Assembly (NCBI GenBank): GCA_026391755.1
Contig: JAPLDN010000213.1
Span: 1-8,098 of the forward strand
Reading direction: 5' to 3'
DNA length: 8,098 nucleotides
From: Bacteroidota bacterium
GTDB lineage: Bacteria > Bacteroidota > Bacteroidia > Bacteroidales > FEN-979
The translations under genes and the position numbers were made by a program. Of this stretch, positions 1-4,880 are shown one piece after another. Position 1 is the stretch's first letter, and each line of letters starts with the position of its first letter. Below the pieces are notes generated by a model. It was not told the origin of the DNA and did not search any database. It saw nothing but the letters and a program-made list of their open reading frames with translations.

Positions 1-1000
1 TGATCTCATGGCTCATATTGGCCAGGAAGGTACTTTTGGCCGAATTTGCCGACCGGGCTTCTTCCGTGGCTCTCTGAAAATCTTTTTGAATACGGATCCT
101 TGCTGTTATATCGCGGTATTGCCAGAGATTGCCGAGAAAACGGCCCTCAAGGAAAATCGGGATATAATCACGTTCGAAAATCCGGCCGTCGGTCAGCTCA
201 AGTTCTTCCCCGTTTACCGCAATTTTATCACGAAGGATTTTCTCAATCCGGCTGACAAAACTCTCAGGTTCGGTAAACATACCCTTAGATTGTTCGGCCG
301 AGTTCGAGCAATCGCTGCCAAGTAAGATCTCGGGTTCCACAGGGATCCCGAACATAGTACAAAACCATTTGTTGATCAAGGCAATCCTCCGGTCCTGATC
401 CTCGACAAGGATCCCCGACTGGAGGTTCTTAATCAGGGTTTCAAGCCTTATTGTGATAGCTGCAAGGTGATCGTGTGCATCTTTCTGCTTCTCATTATTA
501 AGGATATTGGCATATATACCTCCTGCAATATTGCAAATGAATGAGAGTAAAACACGATACTCCTCGTTGAATCTGTTTATCTGCGAACTCACTATACCAA
601 AGGCTCCCACGGGCTGATCCCCGTTAAGAACCGGCACATATAGCCTGGATCGTACAATGAAACTCCGTTTTGATGATACGGAGATCTGTGAAGGATCATT
701 TTCGGTGTCGGGGATATTGAGCATCGTTCCTGTCCTGAAAACATGACCCGGATGCCTGTCCATTGCTGTCCGGTCTGCCTCTTCCCTTTCCTCATCCGTG
801 AAACCCTTGGCAACTAAAAGCTTGAGCCTGCCCTCCTTGAAATCATAAAGATATAAGCCCGATGATTCGATGTCAAGCAGGTCATCAAGCACCCGGCTCA
901 CTTCGGATGCGAGCTGCTCGATGGTTGTGGTCTTTGTGAAACACTTTGAAAAAGCGTCAAGCCTTTTCAGAATTTCCAGCTGATCATGGATCTTCGTCAT
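1..1000 (-). CDS. Soluble GAF-PAS sensor histidine kinase, C-terminus beyond the window
   Basis: This is the N-terminal 333 residues of a sensor histidine kinase read on the minus strand from ATG at 1000-998; the frame is open to the window edge. Residues about 25-165 look like a GAF domain (GLYLYDFKEGRLKLLVAKG, then RLYVPVLNGDQPVGAFGIV). Residues about 180-300 look like a PAS domain (LIKNLQSGILVEDQDRRIALIN, then an IPIFLEGRFLGNLWQYRDIT end). A short helix leads into the HisKA H-box, AKSTFLANMSHEI, where His331 (codon at 10-8) is the expected phospho-acceptor. There is no signal peptide or membrane segment, so a cytoplasmic sensor is likely. The start overlaps the stop of the upstream GlcG/HbpS-like gene by four bases (ATGA), which suggests translational coupling. 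The ATP-binding domain, any receiver domain and the cognate regulator lie outside, so simple and hybrid kinase cannot be told apart. The ligand is unknown. Confidence 0.9.
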   Translation of the reverse strand, partial: MTKIHDQLEILKRLDAFSKCFTKTTTIEQLASEVSRVLDDLLDIESSGLYLYDFKEGRLKLLVAKGFTDEEREEADRTAMDRHPGHVFRTGTMLNIPDTENDPSQISVSSKRSFIVRSRLYVPVLNGDQPVGAFGIVSSQINRFNEEYRVLLSFICNIAGGIYANILNNEKQKDAHDHLAAITIRLETLIKNLQSGILVEDQDRRIALINKWFCTMFGIPVEPEILLGSDCSNSAEQSKGMFTEPESFVSRIEKILRDKIAVNGEELELTDGRIFERDYIPIFLEGRFLGNLWQYRDITARIRIQKDFQRATEEARSANSAKSTFLANMSHEI

Positions 1001-1434
1001 GGCCCTGGTTTTAATGAATCCAGGCCCGCAAGCGCACATTCCAGGTCTTGTGAATAATGCCCTCCGCTGACGCCAATAGCGCCAATGACCTGATCGTCAA
1101 CTATGACAGGCACACCTCCACCCATCAGCATAAAGTCATTGAACCCATGGACTCCCTCCCTGAGAATAGGGTCATCCTTGATCATGCCGAACCAGGGGGC
1201 ACCTGTAGGTAGACCAAATCCTACGGCAGTGACCGCCTTCTTACGGGATGCATCGACCCCAATGAGAGGGGCATTATCCATCCGGGCAAAGAACTTGGTT
1301 ATCCCGCTCTCATCTACAACGGTAACCGCGATGGCCAGGCCAAGGGACCTGGCCCTTGTAATGGCTGCCTCAGCTAAGCGCCCGGCGTCAGCAAGACTTA
1401 CTGATCTTTTATTGTAATCATCCATTGGTTCCAT
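997..1434 (-). CDS. GlcG/HbpS-like heme-binding-family protein (DUF336)
   Basis: A 145-residue protein of the GlcG/HbpS family, of usual length for the family. Family-type segments are visible: LAIAVTVVDESGITKFFARMD (residues 33-53), the KKAVTAVGFGLPTG helix (65-78), GGGVPVIVDDQVIGAIGVSGG (105-125) and a terminal QDLECALAGL helix. Some relatives, such as Streptomyces HbpS, bind heme or iron and act with a two-component system; others sit in glycolate operons with no settled role. No signal peptide precedes this copy, so it is probably cytoplasmic, unlike secreted HbpS. I chose ATG at 1434; ATG at 1425 (MDDYNKRS) is equally possible. The open frame continues up to 1665, but that part lies over the divergent lipoprotein gene and its signal sequence, so I reject it. 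The stop overlaps the kinase start by four bases, implying joint expression. Heme binding here is inferred from family only. Confidence 0.87.
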   Translation of the reverse strand: MEPMDDYNKRSVSLADAGRLAEAAITRARSLGLAIAVTVVDESGITKFFARMDNAPLIGVDASRKKAVTAVGFGLPTGAPWFGMIKDDPILREGVHGFNDFMLMGGGVPVIVDDQVIGAIGVSGGHYSQDLECALAGLDSLKPGP

Positions 1435-1465
1435 ACTTTGATGATGTAAATATAAAAGAATTCCA

Positions 1466-1473
1466 TAAATTTG
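1466..1473 (+). promoter_or_regulatory. Putative Bacteroidota -7 box (TAAATTTG) for the metallopeptidase gene
   Basis: TAAATTTG is an exact match to the Bacteroidota -7 consensus TAnnTTTG and lies in the 61-base divergent gap. It would give a leader of about 16 bases before the ATG at 1496. The nearest -33-like TTTG (1437-1440) is 25 bases upstream, wider than the usual 19-21, so support is partial. No comparable box was found at a sensible distance on the other strand for the GlcG-like gene. Confidence 0.4.
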
Positions 1474-1495
1474 TGTTACCCTAACAAACTTTCCC

Positions 1496-2815
1496 ATGAA
1501 AAAGTATTTTCTCCTCCTCCTCCCGCTGGCACTGATTTTATGCCAGTGTAAACAGAAAGAAAGCATAACTGAAAAACAGAGTGTGCAGTATATAAAGAAG
1601 CAAACAGTGGATACGGTAATCAATGTACTGGTTGCAAAGTACGGCGACAGCCAGAAAGCACGCATCGAAAAAGGTGTGAAACAAACGGCTGCACTGTGGA
1701 CTCAAAAAGACGGCAAAGACATTGATTTCAGGGACTTCTGCCTGAAATATTTCATTGGAGACCCGGCTAAACTCGAGCTGCTGTTCAACCGCCTGAGCGG
1801 TAATTTTGAACAGCTCTTTGGACGTTATAACCTGATTACCCTGGCCATGAAATGGGCTGTCCACATTGACATTGGTGAACCTCTTGACGTAGACGAAATG
1901 TTCGGGGCCTGGGAACCTACAGCACACTTCAACGACGATTTCTTTGCAAACAAGATCGCTTTCGTCACCTGCGTGAATTTTCCTTTTTACACCCTTGCCG
2001 AAAAAGAAGAACTTGGTTCGAAATGGTCCCGCAAAGAATGGGCTTATGCCCGCCTTGGCGACATGTTCACTGCCAGGGTTCCTGCAGAAGTGAGCCAGAA
2101 AGTATCCGACGCTCTCTCATCCGCCGACAATTATATCAGCAATTACAATATTTATATGGGAAATTTACTGGATGATAAAGGCCAGACCCATTTCCCGAAG
2201 GACATGAAGCTGATCTCCCACTGGAACCTCAGGGATGAGCTCAAGGCGAATTATAACAAGGGAGAAGAGGGATTGCTTAAGCAGAAGCTGGTTTACAACG
2301 TAATGCTTCATATCATCGATCAGAGCATTCCCGATTCGGTGATCAATAACCCAACCTACCAGTGGAACCCCGAATCCAATAAATTATTCAAAGGCGGCAA
2401 GGAAGTTGCTTCAACACCGGAGCCTAACAAACGTTATGAGATTTTCCTGAACAACTTCAAGGCGATGAAGGCAGTGGACCAGTATACTCCATTGTATCCT
2501 ACGTTTATCCTGAGGTCATTTGATGGAGGCATGGAGATTCGCCAGAAGCAGGTTGAGAAGTTATTCACCGATCTCTGCTCTTCCCCTGAAATTAAAAAAG
2601 TGGGAGACCTTATCAGCAAAAGACTTGGTCGTCAGTTACAGCCTTTTGATATCTGGTACGATGGATTTAAAGCGAGGAGTAACATGAACCAGGATGAACT
2701 GGATAAGATCACCCGTGCAAAATACCCTGGGCAGCGGCCATGCATGGGGAGCGCAAATGAAAGGCGACAAGGCCCACCTTCGCACCCGAATTGCAAAGTC
2801 GGGCATGGATTATAA
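1496..2815 (+). CDS. N-terminal fragment of the frameshifted metallopeptidase (lipoprotein start, no active site)
   Basis: As read, this frame encodes 439 residues, of which about 412 belong to the ancestral protein. The last 27 or so (from QRPCMGSANERR to the stop) are out-of-frame and rich in Pro, Arg and Gly, unlike the rest. The real part is a signal sequence (MKKYFLLLLPLALILC) followed by a mostly helical region with many aromatic and Lys/Glu residues. It has no zinc-binding motif, so this product alone could not be a metallopeptidase. No Shine-Dalgarno sequence precedes the ATG, as is common in Bacteroidota. The lipobox is not standard: Leu precedes Cys16 and Gln precedes Cys18, where Gly, Ala or Ser would be usual. 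Lipidation is therefore likely but not certain. Confidence 0.7.
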   Translation: MKKYFLLLLPLALILCQCKQKESITEKQSVQYIKKQTVDTVINVLVAKYGDSQKARIEKGVKQTAALWTQKDGKDIDFRDFCLKYFIGDPAKLELLFNRLSGNFEQLFGRYNLITLAMKWAVHIDIGEPLDVDEMFGAWEPTAHFNDDFFANKIAFVTCVNFPFYTLAEKEELGSKWSRKEWAYARLGDMFTARVPAEVSQKVSDALSSADNYISNYNIYMGNLLDDKGQTHFPKDMKLISHWNLRDELKANYNKGEEGLLKQKLVYNVMLHIIDQSIPDSVINNPTYQWNPESNKLFKGGKEVASTPEPNKRYEIFLNNFKAMKAVDQYTPLYPTFILRSFDGGMEIRQKQVEKLFTDLCSSPEIKKVGDLISKRLGRQLQPFDIWYDGFKARSNMNQDELDKITRAKYPGQRPCMGSANERRQGPPSHPNCKVGHGL

Positions 2816-3440
2816 AGGATATAACATTGCCGTTCATGAGATGGGGCATAATGTGGAACAAACTATTTCTCTGTACATGGTCGACAATTATATGATGCAG
2901 GGAGTTCCCAACACAGCATTCACCGAGGCGTTGGCATTCATTTTCCAGAAACGCGACCTTTTCCTGCTTGGCAAGAAAGACAATGACCCAAATAAAGAAG
3001 CCCTTGCTGCACTGGACCAGTTCTGGATGAGTTACGAGATCATGGGAGTCTCTCTGGTCGACATGAGTGTTTGGAAATGGCTTTACGAAAACCCGGATGC
3101 CACAACCGAACAGTTAAAGGAAAAAGTGATAGGTACCGCGAAAGACGTATGGAATAAATACTATGCCGGTGTTTTCGGCATAAAGGACTGCCCCCTGCTT
3201 GCCATTTATTCCCATATGATCGACAACCCGCTTTATCTTCCGAATTATCCCGTGGGCCATCTCATCGATTTCCAGATCGACGAATACCTGAAAGGGAAGA
3301 ATTTTGCGGATGAGATCGTCCGGATCTATTCATCAGGCAGGATGATCCCGCAATTGTGGATGAAAAACGCCGTTGGAAGCGAGATCTCGATCAAACCTAT
3401 ACTGGATGCTACGGATAAGGCGCTGGCTATTGTTAAGTAG
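2694..3440 (+). CDS. C-terminal fragment of the frameshifted metallopeptidase (HEMGH catalytic half)
   Basis: The +1 frame carries the catalytic part. The formal ATG at 2694 gives 248 residues, but the first dozen or so are an out-of-frame reading; authentic sequence begins near 2731 (SGHAWGAQMKGD). HEMGHN is at 2835-2852, followed 25 residues after the second His by Glu in FTEALAFIFQ. A later segment, LYLPNYPVGHLIDFQIDEYL, resembles the helix behind the active site in M2/M3 peptidases, and SSGRMIPQLWMKNAVG near the end also looks family-typical. There is no start signal for independent translation and no signal peptide, so if made alone it would stay in the cytoplasm. The gene stops at 3438-3440, at the edge of the inverted repeat shared with the convergent hutI. 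Confidence 0.72.
   Translation: MNWIRSPVQNTLGSGHAWGAQMKGDKAHLRTRIAKSGMDYKGYNIAVHEMGHNVEQTISLYMVDNYMMQGVPNTAFTEALAFIFQKRDLFLLGKKDNDPNKEALAALDQFWMSYEIMGVSLVDMSVWKWLYENPDATTEQLKEKVIGTAKDVWNKYYAGVFGIKDCPLLAIYSHMIDNPLYLPNYPVGHLIDFQIDEYLKGKNFADEIVRIYSSGRMIPQLWMKNAVGSEISIKPILDATDKALAIVK
2729..2731 (+). other. Likely frameshift site: GGG with one extra G
   Basis: The upstream frame reads TAC CCT GGG CAG CGG; dropping one G gives TAC CCT GGC AGC GGC CAT GCA TGG, which joins KYPG to SGHAWGAQ and restores the reading frame into HEMGH. The break lies about 35 codons before the zinc motif. A three-base homopolymer is a modest but plausible place for an indel, and no classical slippery site or stop codon sits there. 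Confidence 0.7.
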
Positions 3441-3490
3441 TGAATGGTGACTCATGGCTCATTGCTCATGGCTGCTGACCGTTCACCACT
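3436..3490. terminator. Imperfect inverted repeat between convergent genes, possible two-way terminator
   Basis: The 13-base arms AGTAGTGAATGGT (3436-3448) and ACCGTTCACCACT (3478-3490) pair at 11 positions, with one further G-T wobble and one A-C mismatch. The 29-base loop is filled by heptamer repeats. The left arm includes the metallopeptidase stop codon and the right arm lies in the last codons of hutI. No clear T-run follows on either strand, so intrinsic terminator function is only possible. Confidence 0.4.
3449..3486. repeat. Degenerate heptamer repeat, copy 1 (GACTCAT/GGCTCAT/TGCTCAT/GGCTGCT)
   Basis: Four successive seven-base units read GACTCAT, GGCTCAT, TGCTCAT and GGCTGCT, followed by GACCGTTCAC. 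The part from 3456 to 3486 matches the second cluster at 7040-7070 at 25 of 31 positions in the same orientation. It covers the whole gap between the convergent metallopeptidase and hutI genes and supplies the last few hutI codons and its stop. Confidence 0.7.
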
Positions 3491-4731
3491 TCCCCGTTCA
3501 GTATCACCGTCTCAACCTTGTTTGAGCCATACGCATAAGGCATGTACTCGTATGATAGAATTGGTTTCGTAATGAAAAGGTTGGCTTTCTTCCCAACTGC
3601 AATACTACCGTATTCTTCGCTCAGCCCCATGGCATAAGCCGAGTTTATAGTCACTGCGTTGATCGCTTCTTCGGGCAGCATATGGTATTTTATACAGGCC
3701 ATTGAAAGGATGAATTGCATATTTCCCGATGGTGAGGAACCCGGGTTAAAGTCGCTTGCCATTGCGACGGGGAGACCTGCATCAATCATCTTTCTGACCG
3801 GGGCATATTCCATGCCCAGGAAAAATGCCGCGCCGGGAAGAATGGTCGGCATGGTCTCTGAGCCAAGAAGGCATTCAATTTCAGCCTCGCCCGTATATTC
3901 AAGGTGGTCGACCGAGAGCGCATTATATTTGACACCAACCTGTATCCCGCCTGAATAATACATTTCATTAGCGTGGATCTTCGGCCTCATTCCGTATTTC
4001 ATACCGGCTGTGAGGATACGTTCTGTGTCCTCAACCGAAAAGAATCCTCTTTCGCAAAACACATCGATATAATCGGCAAGTTCTTCAGCCGCCACCCGGG
4101 GTATCATTTCATTGATCACTACATCAACGAATTCCGATTGCCTGCCTTTGTATTCAAGGGGAACAGCATGGGCGCCGAGGAATGTGGGGATAAGTTTTAG
4201 CGGTGTCATAAACTGAAGCCGGCTTATAACCCTGAGCATCTTAAGCTCGTCTTCGACCGAAAGCCCGTACCCGCTTTTTATCTCAACTGCGCCTGTCCCA
4301 AGCATCATGATTTCCTGCAAGCGTGGCAGGGCCTGCGTAACAAGATCCTCCTCACTTGCCTCATGCAGCCTGCGTGCAGAATTCAGGATACCTCCTCCCC
4401 TCGCCGCTATCTCTTCATACGAAAGCCCCCTTATCTTATCGATATATTCTATCTCCCTGCTCCCTGCATATACCAGATGAGTATGGGAATCACAGAAGGA
4501 GGGAAAAACCATACGTTCCTGCGCATCAATTACTTTCATTTTCATGCCCCAGGCTTTGCTGAAATCAGGGATTTCTTTCATTTTACCGAAATCACTGATC
4601 CTGTCTCCTTCAATGTAAACCCAGGCATCCTTTATGGTTTTCAGTTTTGCCATTTCCTGCCCGCTTACTTTCAGCTTCGGTTTGTTCTCAACCTGCACCA
4701 ACTCCCGGATATTTTTGATCAACAGAGCCAT
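3466..4731 (-). CDS. hutI: Imidazolonepropionase
   Basis: This 421-residue cytoplasmic amidohydrolase opens the ring of 4-imidazolone-5-propionate to N-formimino-L-glutamate, the third step of histidine degradation. Length and motifs fit HutI throughout. CDSHTHLVYAG (80-90) carries metal-ligand His83 and His85. SGYGLSVEDELKML (153-166) is the HutI substrate-pocket segment. HAV gives His188, IHANE gives His253, VDHLEY gives His276, and ASDFNPGSSPSGNMQ (325-339) holds Asp327. By comparison with characterised HutI, His83, His85, His253 and Asp327 are the expected metal ligands. The end, YGSIAVGKKANLFI, is the usual amidohydrolase C-terminal strand region. All key residues are present, so it should be active. 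The other hut genes (hutH, hutU, formimidoylglutamate steps) are not in the window; hutI stands alone, divergent from the C10 peptidase gene. Its last codons lie in a heptamer repeat. Confidence 0.97.
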   Translation of the reverse strand: MALLIKNIRELVQVENKPKLKVSGQEMAKLKTIKDAWVYIEGDRISDFGKMKEIPDFSKAWGMKMKVIDAQERMVFPSFCDSHTHLVYAGSREIEYIDKIRGLSYEEIAARGGGILNSARRLHEASEEDLVTQALPRLQEIMMLGTGAVEIKSGYGLSVEDELKMLRVISRLQFMTPLKLIPTFLGAHAVPLEYKGRQSEFVDVVINEMIPRVAAEELADYIDVFCERGFFSVEDTERILTAGMKYGMRPKIHANEMYYSGGIQVGVKYNALSVDHLEYTGEAEIECLLGSETMPTILPGAAFFLGMEYAPVRKMIDAGLPVAMASDFNPGSSPSGNMQFILSMACIKYHMLPEEAINAVTINSAYAMGLSEEYGSIAVGKKANLFITKPILSYEYMPYAYGSNKVETVILNGEVVNGQQP

Positions 4732-4740
4732 AAATACTTT

Positions 4741-4755
4741 GTTATGTTATGTTAT
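4741..4755. repeat. Short tandem pentamer, GTTAT x3, in the hutI leader
   Basis: Three perfect copies of GTTAT lie ten bases before the hutI start codon, inside the presumed 5' leader (read as ATAAC repeats on the transcribed strand). The tract is small and may be chance, though slippage there could change leader length. Confidence 0.45.
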
Positions 4756-4765
4756 CGGATGTACA

Positions 4766-4773
4766 CAAAGATA
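4766..4773 (-). promoter_or_regulatory. Putative -7 box (TATCTTTG) for hutI
   Basis: On the minus strand TATCTTTG matches the Bacteroidota TAnnTTTG consensus exactly. It would place the transcript start near 4760, about 28 bases before the ATG at 4731. No TTTG is found at the expected -33 distance. Confidence 0.45.
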
Positions 4774-4785
4774 ATTAAATTTCAC

Positions 4786-4793
4786 TACCTTTG
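4786..4793 (+). promoter_or_regulatory. Putative -7 box (TACCTTTG) for the C10 peptidase gene
   Basis: TACCTTTG matches TAnnTTTG exactly on the plus strand, with a predicted leader of about 80 bases before the ATG at 4881. It lies only 12 bases from the hutI -7 box on the other strand, so the two promoters would be back to back. No -33 TTTG is seen at the usual spacing. Confidence 0.4.
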
Positions 4794-4880
4794 AGGGCGA
4801 AAATTTCAGGTTTTCAGCCATAAATCCCACCACGAAATATTGTATACGGGCACAACATCATCAGTAACAATAAACAATTC

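Larger units (their letters stand above)
1496..3440 (+). pseudogene. Frameshifted M2/M3-like zinc metallopeptidase lipoprotein
   Basis: Two overlapping frames (1496-2815 and the +1 frame ending at 3440) together make one protein. If one G is removed from the GGG run at 2729-2731, the join reads ...ITRAKYPG then SGHAWGAQMKGD..., giving about 647 residues. The N-terminus is a signal sequence with a Cys-Gln-Cys at residues 16-18, so it was probably an envelope lipoprotein. In the restored protein HEMGH falls at about 447-451 and the presumed third zinc ligand is Glu477 in AFTEAL, the HExxH-x25-E layout of gluzincin peptidases. The flanking text resembles peptidyl-dipeptidase (M2) and oligopeptidase (M3) families; I cannot assign it to one named family. 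It stands alone, divergent from the GlcG-like gene and convergent with hutI. Both halves keep clean coding sense, so the break is recent, a sequencing or assembly indel, or (less likely) programmed +1 frameshifting. Confidence 0.8.

Noticed and set aside
1..20. CTCATGGCTCAT at the window start, resembling the heptamer repeat
   Set aside because: It is explained fully by the codons for the kinase H-box (NMSHE), which are under protein-level constraint.
8..325. Plus-strand open frame opposite the histidine kinase
   Set aside because: No domain sense, and the minus strand carries a clear GAF-PAS-HisKA protein through the same bases.
997..1665. Longer reading of the GlcG-like gene to 222 residues
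   Set aside because: The extra N-terminus lies over the divergent metallopeptidase gene and the intergenic gap, looks unlike the family, and homologues begin near MEPMDDYN.
2694..2815. Two genuine overlapping genes rather than one broken gene
   Set aside because: The end of the first frame and the start of the second are low-sense out-of-frame readings. Removing one G makes a single continuous protein whose catalytic half has no start signal of its own.
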